A DNA stretch of 23,275 nt from Candidatus Scybalomonas excrementavium (GCA_017694765.1 JADIML010000215.1:1-23275), one strand, 5' to 3'. Positions 13,864 to 22,123 are shown, counted from the first letter of the stretch. The notes: generated by a model not told the origin, from the sequence alone. Numbers and translations: made by a program.

Positions 13864-14925
13864 TTAAAGTTCTATCTTTTTATTCATTCGATATACTTCC
13901 ACTAATATCTCTGCTACAACACCATAATAATCTGGTGATATTTCCTGATTGATTTTGGTTGTTGCATAAATTCCCCTTGCTAATGGTTTATTTTCCACAA
14001 CTATTACACCATGTTCTTTTGCTGTTTCTACAATACGTAATGCTACTTCATCTTGCCCTTTTGCCACAACAACTGGCGCTTGACTTTTTCCTGTATCATA
14101 ACGAAGTGCCACTGCATAATGAGTTGGGTTACGTATAATAACATCAGCTTCTGGTACTGCTTGCATCATACGACTTCTAGCAATTTGTTGCTGTAAACCT
14201 TTAATCTTTCCTTTAATTTCTGGATTTCCTTCTGTCATTTTAAATTCTTCTTTGATTTCTTCTTTCGTCATCTTCATCTGACGCTCATGTTCCCATCTTT
14301 GATAAAGAAAATCAAAGAAACCAACAGCAACAAATACTAAGATAATCTTTGGCATCATATTCATAACAACCGATAACATCCAAGTTGCTGACTGTATAAT
14401 AGGCATATTTAATGTGTGAACACTATTTCCTAACTCTGCTTGTAGTGCTTGATATACAACAAAACCAATAATTAAAAATTTTAATATATTTTTAATGAGT
14501 TCCACTAAGTTTCTTAGAGCAAACATTTTTCGAATCCCATTTAGAGGACTTAGATTGCTAAACTTTGGTTTCAGTTTATATGTACTAAATAAAAACCTCG
14601 TTTGGATTCCAGTTGCTAAAATTGCAAAAAACGCTGTTAATAATACAAATGGAACGGCTGTCTTTAACAAAACAATTGCTACTTCTTCTAATAATCGTTT
14701 GGATGTAACACCTTCTACTGTATAAATCGTATGAATTCCATCTATCATCTGCAACAAAAACTTCCGAATCGTTTCATGCAACATAGGAAAAAGTGCTTTT
14801 AGCGCATAAATAACACCAGCTAGTGATAGTATCGTAACAACGTCTTGACTTAAAAGAACATTCCCTTTCTTTCGCTCGTCTCTCTTCTTCTTGGGGGTGG
14901 CTTTCTCCGTTTTTTCTCCTGCCAT
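13864..14925 (-). CDS. flhB: Flagellar export switch protein FlhB
   Basis: A 353-residue protein beginning MAGEKTEKATPKKKRDERKK, the FlhB start. About four membrane segments lie between residues 30 and 205. The cytosolic domain has the autocleavage site NPTH at residues 266-269 (IIRNPTHYAVAL). FlhB cuts itself between Asn and Pro; this switches export from rod/hook to filament substrates. The C-terminal fold continues through PLARGIYATTKINQEISPDY. It lies between fliR and flhA as usual. Confidence 0.96.
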   Translation of the reverse strand: MAGEKTEKATPKKKRDERKKGNVLLSQDVVTILSLAGVIYALKALFPMLHETIRKFLLQMIDGIHTIYTVEGVTSKRLLEEVAIVLLKTAVPFVLLTAFFAILATGIQTRFLFSTYKLKPKFSNLSPLNGIRKMFALRNLVELIKNILKFLIIGFVVYQALQAELGNSVHTLNMPIIQSATWMLSVVMNMMPKIILVFVAVGFFDFLYQRWEHERQMKMTKEEIKEEFKMTEGNPEIKGKIKGLQQQIARSRMMQAVPEADVIIRNPTHYAVALRYDTGKSQAPVVVAKGQDEVALRIVETAKEHGVIVVENKPLARGIYATTKINQEISPDYYGVVAEILVEVYRMNKKIEL

Positions 14926-14951
14926 GGTATCTCACCTACCTTGTTATCTAC

Positions 14952-15743
14952 TTACGATACGATAAATAATTTTAATGTTTCTCCTAGTACCTGCAACATT
15001 TTATTGATTATCGTTTGAAGATAATTTCCCATTGGAGAAAATAATACAATTAAAATTAAAATTCCTGCAACAATTTTGATCTGTACATTTACAACAAAGA
15101 TATTAATTTGAGGAATCATTTTCATTAAAATTCCTACTGCAAATTCGATTAAAAATTGTGTAGCTAAAATAGGAAATGCAAATTGAACTGCCAATGTAAT
15201 ACATTGACAAAAAATATCTAAAACTGCTTGACTTATCTCTACTGGAATTTGAAATGTTCCAAATGGAAGATACTGAATCGATGAAATCACTAATTTCATC
15301 AGTGTCAAATGTCCATTCATTGCAAAAAATGCCATGATAAAAAAAGCATTATAAAAGCTACCTGATAATGGAATTGGCTCTCCGTTCTGAGCATCATAAA
15401 TCGTTGCCATTGATAAGCCCATCTGAAAATCCATAATTCCACCTGCATAGGTAAACACCATAGCGAATAACTCCATAATAAATCCCATGACAAGACCAAT
15501 TATTAATTCACGAATTAATAGAATACTATACTCTACATTCGTTCCAACTTCCATCACTTCTGCATCGGCATATAAATATAAAGTTAATGAAAGTATCATA
15601 ATAAAAGCTCCCCTTACAACAACAGGGATATTTTTTCTTCCAAGAATCGGATTGAAAAATACAAAACCAGACATACGCATAAAAGCAAAGGAGAATAGCA
15701 TTAATTGATTTGTATCTGAAATCCATCCTAATAGCTCATTCAT
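14952..15743 (-). CDS. fliR: Flagellar export gate protein FliR
   Basis: A 263-residue membrane protein with about six hydrophobic segments and FliR features: FAFMRMSGFVFFNPILGRKN near the start and ELIIGLVMGFIMELFAMVFT at residues 90-110. It belongs to the FliP-FliQ-FliR channel through which axial proteins pass. It starts 12 bases after fliQ, with AAGGAG overlapping the fliQ stop region. The length is normal. Confidence 0.95.
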   Translation of the reverse strand: MNELLGWISDTNQLMLFSFAFMRMSGFVFFNPILGRKNIPVVVRGAFIMILSLTLYLYADAEVMEVGTNVEYSILLIRELIIGLVMGFIMELFAMVFTYAGGIMDFQMGLSMATIYDAQNGEPIPLSGSFYNAFFIMAFFAMNGHLTLMKLVISSIQYLPFGTFQIPVEISQAVLDIFCQCITLAVQFAFPILATQFLIEFAVGILMKMIPQINIFVVNVQIKIVAGILILIVLFSPMGNYLQTIINKMLQVLGETLKLFIVS

Positions 15744-15755
15744 GCCTTTTCTCCT

Positions 15756-16022
15756 TTACACACTTGAAGCGATCAAGCGAAAAATTTCCTTTAAGAACTG
15801 TTCTAACATATTCATCATACTGCCCCCAAATAGGACAAGTAAAATACCAATTAAAATTAATTTAGGAACAAACGTTAAAGTTTGTTCATGTATCTGGGTT
15901 GCTGCCTGTAAAACAGATATTACGATACCAACTACCATACTAATAATTAACATTGGTCCACCAATTTTAAATGATAATACAAATACTTCTACTAATACAT
16001 TTTCAATTGCTGATAAATTCAT
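15756..16022 (-). CDS. fliQ: Flagellar export gate protein FliQ
   Basis: An 88-residue protein with two membrane helices: GGPMLIISMVVGIVISVLQA followed by ATQIHEQTLTFVPKL, then LILIGILLVLFGGSMMNMLE. This is the standard FliQ pattern. It is part of the FliPQR export channel. GGGAGG precedes the ATG and it lies 11 bases after fliP. Confidence 0.95.
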   Translation of the reverse strand: MNLSAIENVLVEVFVLSFKIGGPMLIISMVVGIVISVLQAATQIHEQTLTFVPKLILIGILLVLFGGSMMNMLEQFLKEIFRLIASSV

Positions 16023-16033
16023 AACTTGCCTCC

Positions 16034-16690
16034 CTATCTAAAACTTTTTGCAATAGACTCAAATAAAAGACTCCATCCATCTACACTGACAAAAAGTAAT
16101 ATTTTAAATGGCAATGAAATCATTGCTGGAGGAAGCATCATCATCCCCATAGACATTAAAGTTGCAGATACAATAATATCAATTAATAGAAATGGTAAGA
16201 AAAGTAAAAACCCTGCTATAAAAGCTCTCTTTAATTCACTTGTCATAAAAGAAGGAATAATTACAACAAGGGATAAATCTTTTGGATCTTCTACTTCTTC
16301 TGTACCGGATAATTGCTGAAACATATGTAGTGTATCCAATTCTGTTTGTTTGAGCATAAACTCTTTTATCGGATCTTTCATCCTTTGTATCGCTTCTTCA
16401 TCGGATATTTCTTTATTAATATATGGTTGATATGCTTCTGTATGAATTGTTGAAATAACTGGATTCATAATAAACAGTGTTAAAAATAAAGAAATACCGA
16501 CTAATACCATATTAGGTGGTGTTTGCTGAATTCCTAGCGCATTTCTTAAGAAAGATAAAATAATAATCGTTCTTGTAAAGGAAGTCATCATAACTACAAT
16601 CGATGGTAATAGTGCAATAATTGTCAATAAAAAAAGTAGCTCTAACGTTGGAACACTTCCTCCATTAATCGTAACAAGTGACTCATTCAT
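16034..16690 (-). CDS. fliP: Flagellar export gate protein FliP
   Basis: A 218-residue membrane protein with the FliP hallmarks LFLLTIIALLPSIVVMMTSF followed by TRTIIILSFLRNALGIQQTP, and near the end LLIDIIVSATLMSMGMMMLP followed by PAMISLPFKILLFVSVDGW. It forms the core of the export channel with FliQ and FliR. It lacks the cleaved N-terminal signal peptide of the enterobacterial form and starts directly at the mature region. Its ATG overlaps the fliO stop by eight bases (ATGAATGA), with GAGGAG upstream. Confidence 0.96.
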   Translation of the reverse strand: MNESLVTINGGSVPTLELLFLLTIIALLPSIVVMMTSFTRTIIILSFLRNALGIQQTPPNMVLVGISLFLTLFIMNPVISTIHTEAYQPYINKEISDEEAIQRMKDPIKEFMLKQTELDTLHMFQQLSGTEEVEDPKDLSLVVIIPSFMTSELKRAFIAGFLLFLPFLLIDIIVSATLMSMGMMMLPPAMISLPFKILLFVSVDGWSLLFESIAKSFR

Positions 16691-17048
16691 CTTTTTTTCT
16701 CCTCTTAATAAGATCCCGTACCTTTACTTTCTCTAACAAGTCTGAAAAATTAGTATTTACGTTCTCTTCTTCCTCATTGTCCCAATTATAATTATCTCCT
16801 GATAATTCTTTTAATAATGTAATAGAATTAGAGGAAATTCCTATTAAGTAATATTCTTCTTGTATTTTTATAAGAGCAATTCCTTTTTCCTGTCCCATTG
16901 GTAAATACTCAACTAATTTGATATGCTTTGTCATTCTTTGAGAAATCATAAAGCCTTTTCCCATTTTTTTGACAAACCAATATGCAAACCATAATACAAG
17001 AACTGTTGCAAAAAATGTTTTAAAAACAACTCCTATACTGTCAAACAT
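16683..17048 (-). CDS. fliO: Flagellar biosynthesis protein FliO
   Basis: A 121-residue protein with one N-terminal membrane segment (VFKTFFATVLVLWFAYWFVK) and a small cytosolic domain of FliO/FliZ type (MTKHIKLVEYLPMGQEKGIA, then LIKIQEEYYLIGISS). The Lys/Arg-rich tail ends RRKKDE. FliO helps assemble the FliP ring. Sequence conservation is weak in the family, but the place between fliY and fliP supports the call. Confidence 0.88.
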   Translation of the reverse strand: MFDSIGVVFKTFFATVLVLWFAYWFVKKMGKGFMISQRMTKHIKLVEYLPMGQEKGIALIKIQEEYYLIGISSNSITLLKELSGDNYNWDNEEEENVNTNFSDLLEKVKVRDLIKRRKKDE

Positions 17049-17059
17049 TTCTTTTCCTC

Positions 17060-18223
17060 TTATTCTTTTAATTTTCCATTATTTAGAATTTCTGTAATAC
17101 GAACTCCAAAATTATCTTCTACTACAACGACATCACCCTTAGCAATACAACGTCCATTAACAAGCAATTCTACTTGTTCTCCTGCTAATTTATCAAGCAC
17201 AACTAAAGATCCTTTTGTAAATTCTAGAATTTCTCGAACACTTTTCTTTGTTCTTCCAATTTCTACAGAAACTTCTAATGGTACACCCATAATCAATTCT
17301 TTGTTTTCATTTTGCTCAACACCAGTTGAATCTCCCATAACAAATGGAATATTGTGAATTGGATTCACAGAAACTGTCTTTGCCTCAACCTCTTCTTTTG
17401 GTTGTATCTTAGAACTTCCTGTCATTCCTTGCATTTGTTTCATAAGTTCTGCCATTTGCTCAATGATTTGTTGTTGCATCTGTAGCATTGTTAGTTGTTG
17501 CTGCATCGCTCCATTCTGATTCTCATTGATTTGTGGTTCTTGCTGTTTTACCTCATTTGGCATTTCTATATCTTGTTCCATATTTACTCCTTCTTCCAAC
17601 TCTTCTCCATCTTTTGAAATTGCAATCTCTTCTTGATAATTTTCTGGCATAAGTGATTGTATGATTTGTTTTACTTCTATTAATGGCATCATGTTAAATA
17701 ATTCAGCTTGAAACCCGTTCTCTGATTTTATATGAAATTTTGTTATAACAACAGGTTGTTCAAGTGAACTATATCTTTCCCAAAACTGCTCATCTTTTTC
17801 TATCTCAAATGACATTGGTGTTAGAATATTAACATTTCTATCTAAAAATTCAGATAATGCAGTTGCAGCAGCTCCCATCATTTGATTGCTCAATTCGCAG
17901 GCTGCACTTATCGTTATTTCATCCGATAACTCATCTTTTGAGACTTCTCTTCCTAATAATAATCCAACAAGATGTTCTATCTCTTCTTTTGCTATTACTA
18001 ACATATTTTTTCCTGAAATTCCAGATATGTAGTCAACTTCAATCCCTATTTTCTTCTCTTCTTCTCGTATAATAGATACTGTATCAATAAACACTTCTGG
18101 AACTGTGATAGTAACTCTTGAATTGATGAGTGTAGAAACAGCAGTAGAAGCGGCACCAAAACCAATATTTATGATTTCACCTATGGCATCAATTTCCATA
18201 TTACTAAAATCTTTAAAAACCAT
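17060..18223 (-). CDS. fliY: Flagellar switch protein FliY (CheC-like phosphatase plus FliN domain)
   Basis: A 387-residue protein from the ATG at 18223; a GTG at 18238 is a possible earlier start, and both have weak SD sites. The CheC-like part has two complete phosphatase motifs of the form (D/S)xxxExxN-x22-P: D12-E16-N19-P42 and S106-E110-N113-P136. It should dephosphorylate CheY-P at the motor. A Gln/Met-rich linker (about residues 225-265) leads to the FliN domain at 305-380 (PLEVSVEIGRTKKSVREILE, then KLAGEQVELLVNGRCIAKGD). Bacillus FliY also has an N-terminal CheY-binding LSQxEIxALL peptide; this one lacks it. It lies after cheY and flgC. Confidence 0.92.
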   Translation of the reverse strand: MVFKDFSNMEIDAIGEIINIGFGAASTAVSTLINSRVTITVPEVFIDTVSIIREEEKKIGIEVDYISGISGKNMLVIAKEEIEHLVGLLLGREVSKDELSDEITISAACELSNQMMGAAATALSEFLDRNVNILTPMSFEIEKDEQFWERYSSLEQPVVITKFHIKSENGFQAELFNMMPLIEVKQIIQSLMPENYQEEIAISKDGEELEEGVNMEQDIEMPNEVKQQEPQINENQNGAMQQQLTMLQMQQQIIEQMAELMKQMQGMTGSSKIQPKEEVEAKTVSVNPIHNIPFVMGDSTGVEQNENKELIMGVPLEVSVEIGRTKKSVREILEFTKGSLVVLDKLAGEQVELLVNGRCIAKGDVVVVEDNFGVRITEILNNGKLKE

Positions 18224-18243
18224 ATTGCTTTTTCTCACTTTCT

Positions 18244-18259
18244 TGAATCAAGCGATTCA
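18244..18259 (-). other. Small hairpin between flgC and fliY
   Basis: TGAATC and GATTCA form a perfect 6-bp stem over a 4-base loop just after the flgC stop and 21 bases before the fliY ATG. It may tune fliY translation or mRNA decay; no T-run follows. Confidence 0.35.
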
Positions 18260-18265
18260 TATTTT

Positions 18266-18703
18266 TTACTTACCAATTTCCAGTGCCTTTTGTGCCATTA
18301 ATTTGACTGCATTAAATGCTGTAATATTTGCTTCATAAGCTCTTGTAGCAGCCATACCATCTACTGTCTCTTTCACTAGATCAACATTTGGAAGGTTTAC
18401 ATATCCTTCTTCATCTGCATCTGGATGAGAAGGATCATACACTAATTTTCCTTCTCTTTGATCTTCTAACACTTGTGTCACTTTTACTCCACCATATGAT
18501 GTTTTATTCGCTGCCTTTTGTAATGCTTGATGAAAATTTGTATGTTCTTGTGCTTCTAACACAACAACCTTTCTTTTATAAGGTTTTCCACTTTCTGTTC
18601 TTGTTGTTTCAATATTCGCAACATTTTCAGATACAATGTCAAGCCTCATTCTTTGTGCAGTCATTCCAGAAGCATTAATATTCATGGTACTTAAAAACGC
18701 CAT
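18266..18703 (-). CDS. flgC: Flagellar basal-body rod protein FlgC (unusual location)
   Basis: A 145-residue protein of standard FlgC length. The N terminus has MNINASGMTAQRMRLDIVSE followed by NVANIETTRTESGKPYKRK, and the C terminus has GYVNLPNVDLVKETVDGMAA followed by TRAYEANITAFNAVKLMAQK. FlgC is a proximal rod component made with FlgB and usually encoded as flgB-flgC-fliE at the head of the fliF operon. Here it sits between cheY and fliY with neither flgB nor fliE nearby. AGGAGG precedes the ATG. It may be the only flgC, moved, or a second copy. Confidence 0.88.
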   Translation of the reverse strand: MAFLSTMNINASGMTAQRMRLDIVSENVANIETTRTESGKPYKRKVVVLEAQEHTNFHQALQKAANKTSYGGVKVTQVLEDQREGKLVYDPSHPDADEEGYVNLPNVDLVKETVDGMAATRAYEANITAFNAVKLMAQKALEIGK

Positions 18704-18720
18704 CCTATCCCTACCTCCTT

Positions 18721-19080
18721 CTATCCAATGATATTTGCTACAGTTCGTAAAACTCGTTCAATCTTAAATGGTTTCACAATAAAGTCTTTTGCTCCTGCTT
18801 TAATTGCTTCTATCACAATAGACTCTTGACCAAGCGCAGAACACATAACAACGGAAGCATTTGGATCTTTTTCTCGAATCGCTCTTAATGCAGCAAGTCC
18901 ATCCATATTTGGCATTGTAATATCCATAATGACAAGCTCTGGATGAATTGCTTCATAAGTCTCCACTGCTTCTACTCCATCTGCAGCTTCATAAATATCA
19001 TTATAACCTTCTTTTAATAATGTATCTTTTAGCATCATTCTCATAAATGCAGCATCATCTACAATTAATATTTTTGCCAT
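18721..19080 (-). CDS. cheY: Chemotaxis response regulator CheY
   Basis: A 119-residue single-domain receiver with the full active site: acidic Asp8 and Asp9, phospho-acceptor Asp53, Ser81 and Lys103 (in IVKPF). There is no output domain. CheY-P binds the switch proteins FliM and FliY, both encoded in the same block, and changes the motor output. It lies 16 bases after fliM with a GGAGAGAGG-type SD. The kinase that feeds it is not settled by this window; the CheA-like fragment at the left edge is one candidate. Confidence 0.93.
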   Translation of the reverse strand: MAKILIVDDAAFMRMMLKDTLLKEGYNDIYEAADGVEAVETYEAIHPELVIMDITMPNMDGLAALRAIREKDPNASVVMCSALGQESIVIEAIKAGAKDFIVKPFKIERVLRTVANIIG

Positions 19081-19096
19081 GACTCTATCCTCTCTC

Positions 19097-20239
19097 CTAT
19101 TCGTCTACTTGTATTGAGTTCGATTCTATGGATTCAGCCTGTATTGGTTTCGATTCTACCAACTCAGAATCTATAGATTCTGGCTCTATAAATTTTGGTT
19201 CTTCGGCTCCCGATTGTATTGATTCTAATTCTAATTCTATTTCATCTTTTCCTATCATTTTCTCAATTAGAACTGCCATATTTTTATGGTGGCTTCCCAT
19301 TTTTCCAAGAAACCACGGTTCTCCTTCAATCAATAAACCAACTCTTGAATCTTTCGGTTTTCCAAGATCTATTACATCACCTACATGAAGATTGTATACA
19401 TCATCCATACTAAGTTCAACAACACCAAGTTGTGCACTTACTTCTAATAAAGAATCACGAAGATTATCCATGATTTCTTCTTTATTGGATTTTCTCTCTT
19501 CTTCATCATCTAATGTAAAGTATTGCATTTGTTCTAGTGTATCAAATAAATCCATTAATAAATTACCCGGAATACAAATATTCATCTTTTCTTTTGCTGT
19601 TCCCATTTCCACACCTAAAACAAGGATAATAACGGTTTCATCAACACCTACTCCATGTAGCATTGTGGAATTTTCTTCAACTCTTCGAAACTCAAAATTT
19701 ATATCATCGATATAAGCCTTCCAAGCTGTTACCATTGGCTGAACTAAATATGTCACAATATGTCTATAAAGAGAAATCTCTATTTCTGTATAGGTGTAAT
19801 GTTGTAAATTCTCTGTATGTTCCGTGCTATGTCCACCTAGCATACGATCGATCATCGTCAACATTAATCCAGTTGTAATATGTAAAAGGATAGGTAAGTT
19901 TTTGGTGTGTTCTTTTAACGTAACATCTACTCTACTAAACACATCATTATCATTTAGTGCATTACAAAATTCATAATACCTTTGCTCTTCGATACTAAGT
20001 ACTTCTACGGTTGTGTTTGTTCGAAATAAACTATTCATCTGTGAAGATATAATTCTAGCATAGTTATCATAAATCGTTTTTAATAAACGAATTTTATCCT
20101 TTGTAAACTTTTTTGGACTATAAAAATCATATCTTCTATAGTCTTTCTCTTCTTTAAAAATCAATTTTTGTTTATACGACTCGTCTTGAAGAGAATCTAG
20201 CAAAGAATCAATTTGACTTTGCGATAATACTTCTGACAT
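19097..20239 (-). CDS. fliM: Flagellar motor switch protein FliM
   Basis: A 380-residue protein. The N-terminal peptide VLSQSQIDSLLDSL is the CheY-P-binding element, with Gln where most have Glu (EIDALL). The middle domain spans about residues 40-235 and includes RMLGGHS, a variant of the GGxG region. The C-terminal FliN-like domain lies at about 260-340 (AQLGVVELSMDDVYNLHVGD). A 40-residue acidic tail rich in Glu-Ser-Ile follows (SIDSELVESKPIQAESIE) and is coded by repeated DNA; most FliM proteins end before this. It starts 33 bases after motB, where fliL is often found. Confidence 0.94.
   Translation of the reverse strand: MSEVLSQSQIDSLLDSLQDESYKQKLIFKEEKDYRRYDFYSPKKFTKDKIRLLKTIYDNYARIISSQMNSLFRTNTTVEVLSIEEQRYYEFCNALNDNDVFSRVDVTLKEHTKNLPILLHITTGLMLTMIDRMLGGHSTEHTENLQHYTYTEIEISLYRHIVTYLVQPMVTAWKAYIDDINFEFRRVEENSTMLHGVGVDETVIILVLGVEMGTAKEKMNICIPGNLLMDLFDTLEQMQYFTLDDEEERKSNKEEIMDNLRDSLLEVSAQLGVVELSMDDVYNLHVGDVIDLGKPKDSRVGLLIEGEPWFLGKMGSHHKNMAVLIEKMIGKDEIELELESIQSGAEEPKFIEPESIDSELVESKPIQAESIESNSIQVDE
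19110..19169 (-). repeat. 30-bp imperfect tandem repeat coding the FliM tail
   Basis: Copies 19110-19139 and 19140-19169 share TGTATTG, then TTCGATTCTA at the same offset, with differences elsewhere. GATTCTA-like units continue to about 19240. On the coding strand this gives ten-residue Glu-Ser-Ile repeats at the FliM C terminus. Confidence 0.65.
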
Positions 20240-20272
20240 CTTTCTTCATCCCACCTTTACCTTTTTCTTTTT

Positions 20273-21031
20273 TTATTTTTCTTTATAGACTTCTTCATAA
20301 TATTGTTCCAAATTTTTTGCCACAGCATTATTTTCTGTAATTAGGATTTCAACACGTCTATTTTTTGCTCGCCCATCTTTTGTCTTAACACTTGCAATTG
20401 GACGAAACTGTCCATAACTAACACTGACTAATTTATCAGGCGATATTACATTCTTTTCTTGTAAATAAACAGTAACTTCCATAGATCGAAGTGCAGAGAG
20501 GGTTCTATCAATTCTGACATTATTTGGTGTATTTGGATCTCCTTGAGAAGTATGTCCAATTACTTGAATTTCTTCTACATGAGAACTTACTTTTTTTAAT
20601 ACCTTTGCAAAAGCATCAAGAACTTTTTCGCCCTCTTTTTTTAAATAGGAACTATCACCATCAAAAAAGATTTTATCTCGAAAAGATATAAAGGTAAATC
20701 CATCTCCTTTGGATACTTCTGCTTGATCTTCAATTCCTATTTCTTTTACTGATTGCTTTAATAATTTATAAAGCTCATCAAAATTCATATCTTCTTTATA
20801 CTTTTCATCTTCTCCGTTATTTGCTACTGTTTCTTTACTCTTTTCTATGACCATCTCTGCAATCTCTTGTTCGTCTCCAGCATTTAAACTTTTTACCAAT
20901 GCTTTCCACTTTACTTCATCTACACTAGAAATGGAATATAATAATACAAAGAAACAAAGGAGTAATGTTACCATATCTCCGTAGGTATCCATCCAACTAG
21001 CTCCACCTTCTGGAGCTTTCTTTCTTTTCAT
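20273..21031 (-). CDS. motB: Stator protein MotB
   Basis: A 252-residue protein. Its single N-terminal membrane helix (GASWMDTYGDMVTLLLCFFV then LLYSIS) has the essential ion-binding Asp19. The plug/linker region covers residues 40-110. The OmpA-like peptidoglycan-binding domain lies at about 120-235 (HVEEIQVIGHTSQG, LSALRSMEVTVYL, GRAKNRRVEILI). MotB anchors the stator to the cell wall and forms the ion channel with MotA. The membrane helix resembles sodium-type PomB/MotS proteins (LLLCFFVLL), but ion choice cannot be settled from this alone. Confidence 0.94.
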   Translation of the reverse strand: MKRKKAPEGGASWMDTYGDMVTLLLCFFVLLYSISSVDEVKWKALVKSLNAGDEQEIAEMVIEKSKETVANNGEDEKYKEDMNFDELYKLLKQSVKEIGIEDQAEVSKGDGFTFISFRDKIFFDGDSSYLKKEGEKVLDAFAKVLKKVSSHVEEIQVIGHTSQGDPNTPNNVRIDRTLSALRSMEVTVYLQEKNVISPDKLVSVSYGQFRPIASVKTKDGRAKNRRVEILITENNAVAKNLEQYYEEVYKEK

Positions 21032-21052
21032 GATCTATCTTCACTCCTTATC

Positions 21053-21835
21053 CTATTGTGGATCACTTAAAAGCTTTACTTGTTTTTTTTGTGCCAAATA
21101 AGAAGTCAATTTCTCTTTTAAAAATTTGGGATTATCACCAGCCTGAATCGCTAAGACACCTTCTACAATGATTTGACGGTATAATAACTCTTCTTCATTG
21201 CGAACTCGTAATTTTTTTGCAATTGGAAGTAAAATGACATTTGCCAGTACACAACCATAAAAAGTAGTAACAAGAGCGACACTCATGTTGGCTCCAAGAG
21301 AATCTGCTCCATCCTCACCATTCATAGCTGCCAACATATTAATAAGACCTACTAATGTTCCTATCATACCAAAAGCAGGCGCATATGCTGAAGCCTTTTC
21401 ATAAAGACCAGCTGCCTCTTCATGTCTAGCTGATAATGTTTCCATTTCACTTTCTAATAATTCTTGTATTTTTTCCTCTTCTAATGCGTCAATGACTAAC
21501 AAAAGACTTTGTTTAAAAAAAGGATCTTCTATATTTTGTATTTTCTCTTCTAATGCAAGCATTCCATCTTGTCGTGCAATCTTAGCAAATTCCACAAGCT
21601 GATCAATAATCTTTTCCGGTTTGAAATGCTTTCCCATGATTAAAATTTTAAAATGTTTTGGGACTTCCTTTAAAATATGAAATGGATACGATGCAATAAC
21701 AGAAGCAAATGTTCCTCCTATTACAATAATAACACTTGGGATATCAATAAAGTTATTGATATCCCCTGAACTTACAACCCCTTGTATAATTAAGAAAATC
21801 CCTAATAATAAACCAATAATCGTTGTTAAATCCAT
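21053..21835 (-). CDS. motA: Stator protein MotA
   Basis: A 260-residue protein with four membrane segments: two near the N terminus (IIGLLLGIFLIIQGVV and IPSVIIVIGGTFASVIASYP) and two later (PAFGMIGTLVGLINMLAAMN and MSVALVTTFYGCVLANVILL). The cytosolic loop between them contacts FliG. The family signature RHEEAAGLYEKASAYAPAFG is intact. It resembles PomA/short-loop MotA of Gram-positive and Vibrio type in length. It precedes motB by 21 bases, as expected for a stator pair. Confidence 0.94.
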   Translation of the reverse strand: MDLTTIIGLLLGIFLIIQGVVSSGDINNFIDIPSVIIVIGGTFASVIASYPFHILKEVPKHFKILIMGKHFKPEKIIDQLVEFAKIARQDGMLALEEKIQNIEDPFFKQSLLLVIDALEEEKIQELLESEMETLSARHEEAAGLYEKASAYAPAFGMIGTLVGLINMLAAMNGEDGADSLGANMSVALVTTFYGCVLANVILLPIAKKLRVRNEEELLYRQIIVEGVLAIQAGDNPKFLKEKLTSYLAQKKQVKLLSDPQ

Positions 21836-21860
21836 CTTCTATCTCCTTTTCACGATTCAT

Positions 21861-22076
21861 TTACTTCTTTTGTGATGATGAATCAAAAACTTTTATTGTT
21901 TTTGCCTGCTGCTGAAATTCAATCGCTTTTTGAATAATTTCATCTGCGGATTCTTTTACGATATGAAACTTTCCATTCATCATAATAATCTTAGATTCTG
22001 GAATAATTTCAATATATTCTATTTGTTCTTCATTTAATACAATTTCTACATTGTTTAATTTCGTTAACTTAATCAT
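21861..22076 (-). CDS. flbD: Flagellar protein FlbD (SwrD-like)
   Basis: A 71-residue protein with the FlbD pattern MIKLTKLNNVEIVLNEEQIE followed by YIEIIPESKIIMMNGKFHIV. The family is found between flgE and motA/fliL in many Firmicutes and spirochaetes. In Bacillus the homologue SwrD raises motor power, probably through the stators. The position directly upstream of motA-motB agrees with that. It has a short Lys-rich tail and AGGAAAAGAG before the ATG. Confidence 0.92.
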   Translation of the reverse strand: MIKLTKLNNVEIVLNEEQIEYIEIIPESKIIMMNGKFHIVKESADEIIQKAIEFQQQAKTIKVFDSSSQKK

Positions 22077-22096
22077 ACTCTTTTCCTAATTAATCA

Positions 22097-22123
22097 TTAT
22101 CGATTATTATCGTTTCATATTTA
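22097..22123 (-). promoter_or_regulatory. Possible internal sigma-28 promoter before flbD-motA-motB
   Basis: On the minus strand TAAA (22123-22120), a 15-base spacer, then ATCGATAA (22104-22097). The -35 and spacing match the FliA consensus exactly and the -10 matches in six of eight positions. It overlaps the last codons of flgE and ends 20 bases before the flbD ATG. Chance is possible since part of it is coding sequence. Confidence 0.4.

Noticed and set aside
12000..19700. Many open frames opposite to the flagellar genes, including several of 60-100 codons
   Set aside because: They lie fully inside well recognised genes, lack ribosome binding sites, and have skewed low-complexity composition.
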